From Propionispora vibrioides (lineage in GTDB: Bacteria; Bacillota; Negativicutes; Propionisporales; Propionisporaceae), in assembly GCF_900110485.1 (NCBI RefSeq), contig NZ_FODY01000001.1, positions 62,001 to 126,000 on the forward strand: a DNA stretch of 64,000 bases, in the 5' to 3' direction. This document shows positions 1 through 8,161 of the stretch, piece after piece. Made by a program: the position numbers and the translations under genes. Below the pieces are notes generated by a model, which was not told where the DNA came from, did no database searches, and worked only from the letters and a program-made list of their open reading frames with translations. Numbering within the stretch: position 1 is the first letter of the stretch; every line of letters begins with the position of its first letter.

Positions 1-1
1 C

Positions 2-28
2 GAAATAGAAGTGATTGCTGCCTACTAA
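2..28 (+). CDS. 3' end of an upstream gene (partial)
   Basis: The first bases read as an open frame ending in EIEVIAAY and a TAA stop. Only nine codons are visible, so the product cannot be identified. In related genomes accC or another acc/spoIIIA gene often precedes the asp23 trio, but nothing here proves it, and the frame could be chance. Confidence 0.25.
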   Translation, partial: EIEVIAAY

Positions 29-345
29 TCGGCAAAACGGAAGCGTATAGCTCGGCTTTTCTAGTGCTCCGCCAAATTTGAAAGTGCAATTACATTTGCG
101 GGGATTTTTCACAAAACAAGGCGGAAGAGACGCGCTTATTTGAGCATAGGTAAGCCGCTGACAACAAAGCCTTACGGAAAAGACCTGTAAAGAACCTGTA
201 GTTTCACAATTGGTGGGGCACTCGTATGTAATTTGTAAAGATGAGGAATATTTGGTATAATTATAAGTATTATATACTGATATCCACCTTAAATTGCAGA
301 TAATATACAGCATTTTCCAATAATCGTAAGATAGGGGGGTTGTGA
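29..345. other. Leader/intergenic region before the asp23 operon
   Basis: No credible gene is seen. The right-hand part carries the promoter at 233-261. The rest is of ordinary composition and shows no clear terminator or riboswitch. Confidence 0.5.
233..261 (+). promoter_or_regulatory. Vegetative (sigma-A type) promoter of the asp23 operon
   Basis: A TTGTAA -35 (233-238) and a perfect TATAAT -10 (256-261) are separated by 17 bp. The -10 is preceded by TGG, giving an extended TGN -10. It lies about 85 bp upstream of the TTG start of the Asp23 gene. Confidence 0.7.
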
Positions 346-747
346 TTGAGTAACCAGAACCATGTCGTAAGAAATGAATCGAGTGATGTGGGGGCTATCC
401 GGATAGCCGATGAAGTGGTAGGAATTATTGCAGGTATGGCCGCAACGGAAATTTCGGGCGTAGCAGGAATGAGCGGAGGCCTCGTAGGCGGCATTGCCGA
501 AATGCTAGGGAAAAAAAACCTGGCTAAAGGGGTCAAAGTGGAAGTCGGAGAAAAAGAAGCGGCCGTAGATTTATATATTATTGTAGAGTATGGGGTACGT
601 ATTCCCGATGTCGCTCTGCAGGTTCAGGAGAATGTGAAACGGGCTATTGAAACGATGACAGGACTGGATGTTGTGGAAATTAATATTCACATTCAAGGGG
701 TTGGATTTGGGCAAGATAATAAAGATGAGGACATTCGTGTACGGTAA
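346..747 (+). CDS. Asp23/Gls24 family envelope stress response protein
   Basis: This 133-residue protein shows the Asp23/Gls24 pattern: an N-terminal IADEVVGIIAGMAATEISGV stretch, then a beta-rich region with VEYGVRIPDVALQVQ and a C-terminal amphipathic part ending in INIHIQGVGF. Family members are cytosolic proteins tethered under the membrane by AmaP and linked to cell-envelope stress. The start is TTG, with a G-rich ribosome site (331-340) just before it. It is followed by amaP and a DUF2273 gene, the usual partners, and is driven by the promoter at 233-261. YqhY of Bacillus, also near nusB, is the likely orthologue. Confidence 0.9.
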   Translation: MSNQNHVVRNESSDVGAIRIADEVVGIIAGMAATEISGVAGMSGGLVGGIAEMLGKKNLAKGVKVEVGEKEAAVDLYIIVEYGVRIPDVALQVQENVKRAIETMTGLDVVEINIHIQGVGFGQDNKDEDIRVR

Positions 748-799
748 TACACTACCTAAAACAGAACATGGAGCTTAGCTGGCTGGGAAAGGAGCCGTT

Positions 800-1345
800 A
801 TGGGAATCATTGATCGTGTCATTCTTTCAATTTATACACTACTATTAGCGTTCTTATCTTTAGGCGTAATCTTAATTTCTTTACGCCTAATTTCTTTAGA
901 ATGGGTGCAGACAAGCATTGCCTATCTGTATGGTCATTGGGAAGCCGGTCTGGTTGCTGCTGTCTTTTTTCTTGTAAGTGTCCGGCTTTTATTAGCAGGG
1001 GTGCGTTCACGGGCCGAACGGTCAAAAAACACCATAGTTCACCATACCGACATGGGGGATGTTAACATATCTTTGGATGCCGTTAGGAATCTGGTGGAAA
1101 AGATATCGAGAAACACACGCGGTGTTCGTGGTGTCAAAGTATTTGTTACGCATGACGAACAAGGCCTTAAAGTAATGCTGCGCGCCGTTATTAGTCCGGA
1201 AAGCAATGTTCCCAGTGTATCTGCCGAAGTGCAAAGACGGGTTCATGAATACATCAAAAATACAGTCGGTGTTGAATTATCCCATATACATATCCTGGTT
1301 GAAAATATTTCTAATGAATTTAAGACCAAACATCGTGTGGAATAA
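800..1345 (+). CDS. amaP: Alkaline shock response membrane anchor protein AmaP
   Basis: The 181-residue protein has two N-terminal membrane helices (roughly residues 5-30 and 48-68) followed by a cytosolic Asp23-like beta domain. AmaP anchors Asp23 at the membrane. Its position between an Asp23 gene and a DUF2273 gene supports the call. The ribosome site AAGGAG lies 7 bp before ATG. It is probably co-transcribed with the genes on both sides: the gap to asp23 is 52 bp and to the next gene 14 bp. Confidence 0.85.
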   Translation: MGIIDRVILSIYTLLLAFLSLGVILISLRLISLEWVQTSIAYLYGHWEAGLVAAVFFLVSVRLLLAGVRSRAERSKNTIVHHTDMGDVNISLDAVRNLVEKISRNTRGVRGVKVFVTHDEQGLKVMLRAVISPESNVPSVSAEVQRRVHEYIKNTVGVELSHIHILVENISNEFKTKHRVE

Positions 1346-1359
1346 GATGAGGTGATACG

Positions 1360-1587
1360 ATGAACTCCAAGCTATTGGCAGAAATATGGCAAAATCATAG
1401 TGGGAAAATTTCGGGAGCTGCGATTGGCTTGCTAATCGGAATTTTTATTATTACCTTCGGCTTTTTCCGCACAATTTTCGTATTATTATGTATGATAGCC
1501 GGTTATGTTATAGGAAAACGTATTGATGAAAAAGAAGATATTATGGATATATTGGAAAAATTGCTGCCGCCCGGATATCATCGCTAG
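1360..1587 (+). CDS. DUF2273 small membrane protein
   Basis: This 75-residue protein has two closely spaced membrane helices (about residues 17-50) containing the GAAIGLLIGI pattern and a charged C-terminal tail. DUF2273 proteins regularly accompany Asp23 and AmaP and are thought to help anchor the complex; their exact role is not known. It starts 14 bp after amaP with a GAGGTGA ribosome site. Confidence 0.85.
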   Translation: MNSKLLAEIWQNHSGKISGAAIGLLIGIFIITFGFFRTIFVLLCMIAGYVIGKRIDEKEDIMDILEKLLPPGYHR

Positions 1588-1714
1588 ACTCTGCGTCACT
1601 TAAACCAGTAGATAGGGAAGCTGGGCGAAAAAGACTGCAAGAGGATCCATGTGTTTAGGTGACAAAGAAGGCTAGTCACTTAGTTGTATTTAACTTTTAG
1701 AAAAGAGGTATTAT
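1588..1714. other. Intergenic spacer with an 11-bp imperfect inverted repeat
   Basis: GTCACTTAAAC (1595-1605) and GTTTAGGTGAC (1653-1663) form inverted arms with one mismatch around a 47-nt centre. No T-run follows, so it is not an obvious terminator. Confidence 0.35.
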
Positions 1715-2122
1715 ATGAGTCGCCGGAAAGCCAGGGAAATGGCATTACAGACTTTATTTCAACTTGATTTTAATTCTGCCGATTATAACGATGCGCTTGG
1801 ATTGGTATTTGACGAAAATCTGCAGGTAAGTGCCAAAGCAAAAGAATATACCGAGCAGCTTGTCCAGGGAACGCAAGCTCATCTGGAGGAAATAGACAAT
1901 ATCATTTCAAAGGTCTCCAACGAATGGAAGCTGGAACGTATGACAGGTGTCGACCGTAATATCGCTCGCATCGCCGTTTATGAAATGACCTATAGCGAGG
2001 AAAAGCTGCCTCCCAATGTGGTAATCAATGAAGCGGTCGAACTGGCCAAAGCATTTGGTACGGAGGACTCCAGTCGTTTTGTGAATGGTATTTTAGGTTC
2101 TCTGGTAAAAAGCCGGCAGTGA
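1715..2122 (+). CDS. nusB: Transcription antitermination factor NusB
   Basis: The 135-residue all-helical protein starts with SRRKAREMALQTLFQLD, the N-terminal NusB signature, and ends in a helix containing VNGILGSLV. NusB binds boxA RNA with NusE (S10) to promote antitermination of rRNA operons. The length matches the family. The neighbourhood (asp23 before, xseA-xseB-ispA after) is the usual one for Firmicutes. Confidence 0.97.
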   Translation: MSRRKAREMALQTLFQLDFNSADYNDALGLVFDENLQVSAKAKEYTEQLVQGTQAHLEEIDNIISKVSNEWKLERMTGVDRNIARIAVYEMTYSEEKLPPNVVINEAVELAKAFGTEDSSRFVNGILGSLVKSRQ

Positions 2123-2132
2123 GGACATTACT

Positions 2133-3074
2133 ATGACTCGCTGCTATCTAGGAATTGATACCAGTTGTTATACAACATCAGTGGCCATTTTCAGCGAGGC
2201 CGGTCATTTAGTCGCTGAAGCCCGAAAATTACTAACCGTTAAAGCTGGTGGCCGTGGCCTGGCGCAATCTGAAATGGTATTTCAACACTCGCGCAATTTG
2301 CCGCCGCTGTTAGAACAGGCGCTGACTTCCATTCAGGATGAACGGGTTCTCGCTGCCATTGGGGTATCTGCCTATCCCCGTCCTTTGCCGGATTCTTATA
2401 TGCCGGCTTTTCTGGTGGGGGAAGGCTATGCCAAGGCGCTGGCCTGTATGCAAAACAGCAGGTTATACCGGATCAGCCATCAGGAAAACCATATCTTAGC
2501 CGGCATTTGGTCAGCAGGCGGACCGGCTGGTAACAATTTTTTAGCTGTCCACGTCTCCGGCGGGACGACAGAAATTGTCCGAGTTAGCAAAACCAGTCCG
2601 ATGAGCTTGGAAAGGCTCGGCGGCAGCTCTGATTTGCATGCCGGTCAATTTATTGATCGTGTAGGTGTCGCGATGAGACTTCCTTTTCCTGCGGGACCTC
2701 ATTTAGAAAAACTAGCAGCTCAAGGTCATGATAATCCTCTTTTGTTGCCTGTTGCAGCCCGGGGATTGCAGATTAGTTTTTCCGGACCTGAGTCTCACGT
2801 AATGCGTCTTTTACCTAAAAATCCTGATTTTGCGGCGCTAGCTGCCGGCGTGGAGATTTGTGTCGCAGAGGCTTTGTATAAAATGATTCGCGAGGCAATA
2901 GGACAGACTGGTCTTGAGGAAGTTCTAATGGTGGGCGGTGTTATGTCCAATTCCTTCATTCGGCAATATGTTTCTAAAAAATTAACCGCCGAACGGGCGA
3001 AACTGTATTTTCCACAAAGAGAATTCAGCAGTGATAATGCCGTTGGTGCGGCATACTTCGCTTCTATACAATAG
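2133..3074 (+). CDS. TsaD/Kae1-like paralogue (O-sialoglycoprotein endopeptidase family)
   Basis: The 313-residue protein belongs to the ASKHA-fold TsaD/Kae1 family. It opens with YLGIDTSCYTTSVAI (phosphate loop), has the metal-binding HQENH (HxxxH) motif around residue 113, the HVSGGTTEIV loop, and SSDNAVGAAY near the end, where the metal-binding Asp sits. TsaD itself makes t6A in tRNA with TsaB and TsaE. This copy is shorter than true TsaD (about 335-340 aa), lies outside any tsaB/tsaE context and sits between nusB and xseA, a position typical of a second, uncharacterised clostridial paralogue. Whether it modifies tRNA is unknown. Confidence 0.75.
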   Translation: MTRCYLGIDTSCYTTSVAIFSEAGHLVAEARKLLTVKAGGRGLAQSEMVFQHSRNLPPLLEQALTSIQDERVLAAIGVSAYPRPLPDSYMPAFLVGEGYAKALACMQNSRLYRISHQENHILAGIWSAGGPAGNNFLAVHVSGGTTEIVRVSKTSPMSLERLGGSSDLHAGQFIDRVGVAMRLPFPAGPHLEKLAAQGHDNPLLLPVAARGLQISFSGPESHVMRLLPKNPDFAALAAGVEICVAEALYKMIREAIGQTGLEEVLMVGGVMSNSFIRQYVSKKLTAERAKLYFPQREFSSDNAVGAAYFASIQ

Positions 3075-3138
3075 CACGCTTACCGGATTCTTCGCATATG
3101 CTACTAATAAGAAGAGCTATGCGGAGGTGCACGGGTAT

Positions 3139-3279
3139 ATGTTGGCATATATTGTCGTAGGCGCAGCCATAGGTACTTTTATCGGACAATTGCTGCCGCC
3201 GGGAGGTTTTATTGGGTTTGTTGTCGGTACGGTTACCGGCTTTTGCGTACAAAAATATATTTCTCACAGAAGTTTTTGA
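3139..3279 (+). CDS. Small membrane protein
   Basis: A 46-residue hydrophobic protein with a glycine-rich double-helix pattern (VVGAAIGTFIGQLLPPGGFIG). The open frame extends back to 3031, but a strong GGAGGTG ribosome site at 3123-3128 precedes the ATG at 3139. The product resembles tiny glycine-zipper membrane proteins; no function can be assigned. Confidence 0.6.
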   Translation: MLAYIVVGAAIGTFIGQLLPPGGFIGFVVGTVTGFCVQKYISHRSF

Positions 3280-3351
3280 TATGACGTTGTCTCATCTGCA
3301 TTTCAGGCTTCTGTCTGTTTTTTTTTGTGCATTATACCAAATGTTAGGATG

Positions 3352-4581
3352 ATGGCTTTGAAAGTATATACGGTCAGTGATATTACAAAATATATTAAAC
3401 AAGCCTTTGTTAGGGACGCCATACTTTCATCCGTCTATATTAAAGGTGAAATTTCAAATTATAAGCAGCATTATTCCGGACATTGCTATTTTACTTTAAA
3501 AGACAGCAATGCGACAATACGGGCCGTTATGTTCAAAAGCCGGGCACAGTTTCTCCGCTTTAGACCGCATGACGGGTTGCAGATTATTGCCGGAGGTCAG
3601 ATTTCCGTTTTTGAACGGGACGGGCAGTACCAATTGTATGTTGAACAATTATTACCCGATGGTGTCGGTGATTTAAGCCTTGCTTTTCAACAATTGAAGG
3701 AAAGACTTTCAGTAGAAGGATTGTTTGATGAAAGCCGGAAACGGCCTTTGCCTATGTTGCCGCAAAGAATCGGCATTGTTACCTCGCCGACGGGGGCTGT
3801 ACTGCGGGATATCGTTACGGTTTCCAAACGAAGACATCCCGGCATTTCTTTAACTTTGTTTCCAGTCAAGGTACAAGGACCGGAGGCGCCAAAAGAAATT
3901 GCCCGCGCCCTTGCCGTGTTAAACCGGCTAAAGCAAGTCGATGTAATCATTGTCGGTAGGGGCGGTGGTTCGATCGAGGAGTTATGGGCATTTAATGAAG
4001 AGGAAGTCGTCCGCAGCATTGCGGCTTCTGAAATACCGATAGTATCGGCAGTAGGTCATGAGACAGATTATACTCTTTCCGATTTTGCGGCAGACAGACG
4101 GGCTGCCACTCCCTCGCAGGCTGCCGAGCTGATTGTCCCCGATGCGGCAGAATTGCGCCGCTATGTACAAGCATTGCGTGACATGCTGATAAAAGATATG
4201 TATCATATAATTGATAGCAACCGGACTTGTGTTCTGAAATATATTGGCAGCCGTTCCTTTACACAGCCTTATGAACTGATTAAAGATAAGCACCAGCTGG
4301 TTGACGAACTTGTGCAACGGCTGGTGCAGGCAACTGGTAAAACCGTCGTTACCAAACAGCATGCATTTAAACTGCTGACGGAAAAATTGTTGGTATTGAA
4401 TCCTTTATCCGTATTGGCACGCGGTTATAGTATTACCCGTACGGCCGAGAAGGAAGTTGTCCGCTCCGTCCGAGATGTCGTTCCCGGTCAAGAACTGGAG
4501 ATTGTTCTGGCACAAGGCAGTCTTACTGCTAAAGTGATTACCGTGAGAGAAGGAGAACCCCGTGAAAAAGAAAACCACTGA
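3352..4581 (+). CDS. xseA: Exodeoxyribonuclease VII large subunit
   Basis: The protein of about 409 residues starts with an OB-fold DNA-binding domain (VYTVSDITKYIKQAF, then VYIKGEISNYKQHYSGHCYFTLKD) followed by the catalytic core with GIVTSPTGAVLRDI, VIIVGRGGGSIEELW and SAVGHETDYTLSDFAADRRA. With XseB it degrades single-stranded DNA from both ends. The open frame reaches back to 3325; the ATG at 3352 (or 3349, or TTG at 3358) fits the family N-terminus better, though the ribosome site (AGGATG) is weak. It overlaps xseB. Confidence 0.96.
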   Translation: MALKVYTVSDITKYIKQAFVRDAILSSVYIKGEISNYKQHYSGHCYFTLKDSNATIRAVMFKSRAQFLRFRPHDGLQIIAGGQISVFERDGQYQLYVEQLLPDGVGDLSLAFQQLKERLSVEGLFDESRKRPLPMLPQRIGIVTSPTGAVLRDIVTVSKRRHPGISLTLFPVKVQGPEAPKEIARALAVLNRLKQVDVIIVGRGGGSIEELWAFNEEEVVRSIAASEIPIVSAVGHETDYTLSDFAADRRAATPSQAAELIVPDAAELRRYVQALRDMLIKDMYHIIDSNRTCVLKYIGSRSFTQPYELIKDKHQLVDELVQRLVQATGKTVVTKQHAFKLLTEKLLVLNPLSVLARGYSITRTAEKEVVRSVRDVVPGQELEIVLAQGSLTAKVITVREGEPREKENH

Positions 4582-4837
4582 GTTAGCTGAAAACCAAACA
4601 ACCGGAAATGAGCTATTGTTTGAAGAGGCATTGCAGAAATTGGAAGATATCGTGAAACAACTGGAAAAAGGCGAACTGTCGCTTGACGAGTCGCTTGCCC
4701 GTTTTTCGGAGGGAGTTCTTTTATCCAAAGCCTGCCTTACCAAGCTAAATAATGCCGAACAACAAATAGATACAATATTGCATGAGGAAGAGGGCATAAT
4801 GGTAGAAAAACCATTGCCTTTGCAGGAGGATATGTAA
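4562..4837 (+). CDS. xseB: Exodeoxyribonuclease VII small subunit
   Basis: The 91-residue helical protein carries the XseB signature FEEALQKLEDIVKQLEKGEL and LDESLARFSEGV. It starts at GTG 4562 behind GAAGGAGAA and overlaps the end of xseA by 20 bp, implying translational coupling. It has longer tails than the usual 75-80 aa. Its stop overlaps the start of ispA by one base. Confidence 0.95.
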   Translation: MKKKTTELAENQTTGNELLFEEALQKLEDIVKQLEKGELSLDESLARFSEGVLLSKACLTKLNNAEQQIDTILHEEEGIMVEKPLPLQEDM

Positions 4838-5715
4838 TGTTACGCAAGTACATTCAGGAAAAAAGCGCACTCATCGACCTGGCTTTAGAAGAATTTATTC
4901 CGGAATATAACGGATATCCGGCAAAAGTCTTTGAAGCCATGCGCTATAGTCTGTTAGCAGGTGGTAAACGCCTGCGTCCCGTCTTATTGATGGCTGCCGC
5001 CGATGCCGTTGGCGGTCAGGGAGCCCGTTACCGGCATGTTGCCTGTGGTTTAGAAATGATTCATACCTATTCCTTAATACATGATGACCTGCCCAGCATG
5101 GACAATGATGACTACCGGCGCGGCAAACTCACCAATCACAAGGTGTTTGGTGAGGCAATTGCCTTGCTGGCAGGAGATGGTCTGCTCACGGCTGCATTTG
5201 AAATCATGCTGGCCCAGCCGGAGGTTGCACCGGCGGTATTGCTCCAGGTTGTGAGGGAAATAGCCTCGTCTGCCGGCGCAACAGGCATGATTGGCGGGCA
5301 GACAGTTGATTTATTGTCGGAAGGAAAAATGATTGATATTGCTACCTTGACGTACATGCATCAGGCCAAAACCGGTGCCTTATTCAAGGCTGCGCTGCGT
5401 GCCGGCGCCATGCTGGCAAATGCACAAACATGGCAGGTAGACGCATTGACTACCTATGCGGAAGAATTTGGCCTGACTTTCCAAATCACTGATGACATTC
5501 TTGATGTAACAGGTGATCAAGCGAAAATCGGCAAGCCGATCGGCAGTGATGAAAAAAATCAAAAGGCTACCTATGTCTCGCTCTATTCACTGGCAGAGGC
5601 CCAGAGTATGGCGGAAGCTGCCGGACAGCGGGCACTTTCTGCTTTGGACAAGTTTGGTCCTGAAGCCGACATATTGCGCTTGATGGTTCGCTATGTTCTA
5701 ACCCGCGAGAATTGA
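4837..5715 (+). CDS. ispA: Polyprenyl (farnesyl/geranylgeranyl) diphosphate synthase
   Basis: The 292-residue protein is a short-chain trans-isoprenyl diphosphate synthase. It has GGKRLRPVL, the first aspartate-rich motif HDDLPSMDNDDYRRG and the second motif QITDDILDVTGD. It condenses isopentenyl diphosphate with allylic diphosphates to make precursors for quinones and undecaprenyl lipids. The start overlaps the xseB stop (TAATG). In many Firmicutes dxs follows; here it does not. Confidence 0.94.
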   Translation: MLRKYIQEKSALIDLALEEFIPEYNGYPAKVFEAMRYSLLAGGKRLRPVLLMAAADAVGGQGARYRHVACGLEMIHTYSLIHDDLPSMDNDDYRRGKLTNHKVFGEAIALLAGDGLLTAAFEIMLAQPEVAPAVLLQVVREIASSAGATGMIGGQTVDLLSEGKMIDIATLTYMHQAKTGALFKAALRAGAMLANAQTWQVDALTTYAEEFGLTFQITDDILDVTGDQAKIGKPIGSDEKNQKATYVSLYSLAEAQSMAEAAGQRALSALDKFGPEADILRLMVRYVLTREN

Positions 5716-5725
5716 GGTGCTTACA

Positions 5726-6181
5726 GTGTCTGAGTTTCTGACTTCCCTGGGACATAACATTATTCTCCTAAGTGCTTTTACAGCCTGGCTAAGCGCCCAA
5801 TTACTAAAAGTACTTACTTCTTTTTTAGAGCACCGCGAGTTTAATGCTGAACGGTTGGTCGGCTCGGGCGGTATGCCAAGTTCTCATACGGCTCTGGTAG
5901 TCAGTTTGGCTTTTGCTACAGGCTTACAGGATGGCTTTGCTTCCTCCACCTTTGCCATTGCTGTCATCTTAGCGTCCATTGTGATGTACGATGCGGCCGG
6001 TGTGAGAAATGCAGCCGGTAAACAGGCTAAAGTCATCAATCGTTTGGTTCATCAGATGCGGGTCGAACATACCCTGCCTGACATAAAACTGAAGGAATTA
6101 CTGGGACATACGCCGTTAGAGGTTTTAGCCGGTGCCGCTCTAGGTATTTTAGTTGCCTATGCGTTTGATATTTTTCGCTGA
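5726..6181 (+). CDS. Divergent PAP2 family membrane protein (YuiD-like, DUF212)
   Basis: The protein of about 151 residues carries the DUF212 pattern GSGGMPSSHTALVVSLAFA and MYDAAGVRNAAGKQAKVIN, with several membrane helices. It is a distant relative of PAP2 lipid phosphatases, and its substrate is unknown. The frame opens at GTG 5717, but TTGAGGTG (5712-5719) is placed correctly for GTG 5726. It directly follows ispA, suggesting a link to isoprenoid lipid phosphates. Confidence 0.88.
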   Translation: MSEFLTSLGHNIILLSAFTAWLSAQLLKVLTSFLEHREFNAERLVGSGGMPSSHTALVVSLAFATGLQDGFASSTFAIAVILASIVMYDAAGVRNAAGKQAKVINRLVHQMRVEHTLPDIKLKELLGHTPLEVLAGAALGILVAYAFDIFR

Positions 6182-6190
6182 ATAAGTTTA

Positions 6191-6362
6191 TCTAGGGAAC
6201 CACTGATTAATTCACACTGCACATCCTGGCGGATCTTTTTCCGTCTGGCTGCGTCAGCAAAACCTTGAAATAGGGACCGCTATTCCTGCGGTTTTACTTC
6301 CTTGCCAGCCGAAAAAATCTCTCGTCAGGCCGGCAGGCTCATTTAATCAGCGGTTCCCTAGA
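6191..6362. repeat. Family A palindromic repeat, copy A1
   Basis: This element of about 172 bp has inverted ends: TCTAGGGAACCACTGATTAA on the left pairs with a matching right end (one mismatch in about 20 bp). Its reverse complement aligns along most of its length with the elements at 43086-43234 and 60578-60747, sharing ends and internal blocks such as a TTCAAGGTTTTG tract and CTGGCAAGGAAG. It fills the gap between yuiD and tlyA and carries no gene. Confidence 0.85.
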
Positions 6363-6377
6363 GACGAAAGGATACAT

Positions 6378-7181
6378 ATGAGTAAAGAGCGTTTGGATAT
6401 TTTATTGACCACCCAGGGCTTGGCTCCCAGCCGCGAACGGGCCAAGGCCTGTATCATGGCCGGACTGGTCTTTGTCAACGGTCAAAAAGTGGACAAGGCC
6501 GGCACTTTGGTGTCCACCACGGCTAACCTCATCGTCCAAGGCGACAGCATTGGCTATGTCAGTCGTGGCGGCTTGAAATTAGCTAAGGCCCTGGCGTATT
6601 TTCAGATTGATATGACCGGAAAAGTCATGGCTGATATTGGTGCATCAACCGGTGGCTTTACTGATTGTGCTTTGCAACATGGCGCCGCTAAGGTTTTTGC
6701 TATTGATGTTGGTTATGGACAACTAGCCTGGTCTTTGCGAACCGATGAGCGTGTCGTTAACATGGAAAGAACGAATATCCGCAATGTGACGGTTGATATG
6801 CTGGGTGTTTACTTGGACTTTGCTACCATTGACGTGGCATTTATATCTTTAACCAAAGTTCTGCCCGTAGTAAAATCGCTACTGGCAGAACACGCTACTG
6901 TTATCGCATTAATCAAACCTCAATTTGAAGCAGGCCGGGAAAAAGTAGGGAAAAAAGGTGTCGTAAGGGATGCCAGTGTTCATATAGAGGTTATTACACA
7001 TATTATAGAGTTTGCCAGGGAGACGGGGTTAGTACCAATGAGCCTGACTTTTTCCCCGGTAAAAGGACCGGAAGGTAATATTGAGTATTTAATTCACTTG
7101 GCTAATTTTCCTACGGAAGATGTACTTACCAGTCAGGTAATCGCCGAAGTGGTTGCCAATGCCCATGGGACTTTATCTTAA
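6378..7181 (+). CDS. tlyA: TlyA family S4-domain rRNA methyltransferase
   Basis: The 267-residue protein has an N-terminal S4 RNA-binding domain (RLDILLTTQGLAPSRERAKA, VNGQKV) and a C-terminal FtsJ/RrmJ-type methyltransferase domain with the SAM loop MADIGASTGGFTDCALQHGA and ALIKPQFEAGREKVGKKGVV. In mycobacteria TlyA 2'-O-methylates 16S and 23S rRNA; in Firmicutes (YqxC) the role is inferred. AAAGGA lies 6 bp before ATG. It lies just after repeat A1. Confidence 0.93.
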   Translation: MSKERLDILLTTQGLAPSRERAKACIMAGLVFVNGQKVDKAGTLVSTTANLIVQGDSIGYVSRGGLKLAKALAYFQIDMTGKVMADIGASTGGFTDCALQHGAAKVFAIDVGYGQLAWSLRTDERVVNMERTNIRNVTVDMLGVYLDFATIDVAFISLTKVLPVVKSLLAEHATVIALIKPQFEAGREKVGKKGVVRDASVHIEVITHIIEFARETGLVPMSLTFSPVKGPEGNIEYLIHLANFPTEDVLTSQVIAEVVANAHGTLS

Positions 7182-7303
7182 TCAGGCAGATTATACAGGT
7201 TTTAGATAAATAGTAATAGTCCGTCATCTAGGAAACATAGCTGATTTTTCATTCAGCTTTTACGTGACGCACGGTACTAGTTGGATATGATGGGGGATGG
7301 ACC

Positions 7304-8161
7304 TTGCTGACTTTTGCTTTATTTCCTAACTTCAAAAAAAAAAATATTGGTAATGTACTATCCTGGGTTATCGAGTATCTGCGTAAAAACCAGGTACGGG
7401 TCCTGTTGCCGGAAGAAATGGCAAAAACAGATACATATCAAAGCCTGACCCATCCTTTTGAACAGGAGCCGAGCCAGGATATTACACTGGCCCTTACCCT
7501 GGGAGGCGACGGCACTTTGCTTAGCACCGCCAGAAAGATTGCACCATACGGAATTCCGCTTTGCGGTATTAATATGGGGCAACTGGGTTTCCTAACGGAA
7601 GTGGAACTGCCGGAGCTAAGTGTAGCTTTAGACAAATTGATTGCCGGAGCGTATACTACGGAAAACCATGTCATGCTGGAGGCAATAGTTTGCCGTGGCA
7701 AGAAGACCATCTATGTTTCCTCCGCCTTAAACGATGTTGTTGTGACCCGCGGCGGTTGTTCCCGTATGATCCGGTTAAATTTGTATATAAACCATGCTTT
7801 AACGGCAAACTACTCGGCTGATGGCTTGATTATTTCCACACCTACCGGTTCCACAGGCTATTCTCTGTCAGCCGGCGGTCCGATCATAAAACCCAGCCTG
7901 AATGTATTATTGATAACTCCCATATGCCCTCATACATTAAATTCACGTTCACTGGTAGTTGCCGACACTGAAGAAATGCTGATCAAACTGCAATCGGTAT
8001 CGGATGATATCGTGTTAACCTTAGACGGTCAAACGATTTACAAGCTATTGACCGGCGACCAGATAACCGTTAGACGTTCCGGATTTTCGGCTCAATTTGT
8101 CAAATTTAATGATCAAAATTACTATGGGAAATTACATAGTAAGCTGCGAAGGGGCAAATGA
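7304..8161 (+). CDS. nadK: NAD kinase
   Basis: The 285-residue protein phosphorylates NAD to NADP. It shows the GGDGTLL phosphate-binding motif, the LNDVVV region and the second signature ADGLIISTPTGSTGYSLSAGGPI. The start is TTG behind GGGGGATGG. A family-typical N-terminus (FALFPNFKKK) follows. The last four bases overlap the start of mnmM, so the two are coupled. Confidence 0.96.
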   Translation: MLTFALFPNFKKKNIGNVLSWVIEYLRKNQVRVLLPEEMAKTDTYQSLTHPFEQEPSQDITLALTLGGDGTLLSTARKIAPYGIPLCGINMGQLGFLTEVELPELSVALDKLIAGAYTTENHVMLEAIVCRGKKTIYVSSALNDVVVTRGGCSRMIRLNLYINHALTANYSADGLIISTPTGSTGYSLSAGGPIIKPSLNVLLITPICPHTLNSRSLVVADTEEMLIKLQSVSDDIVLTLDGQTIYKLLTGDQITVRRSGFSAQFVKFNDQNYYGKLHSKLRRGK

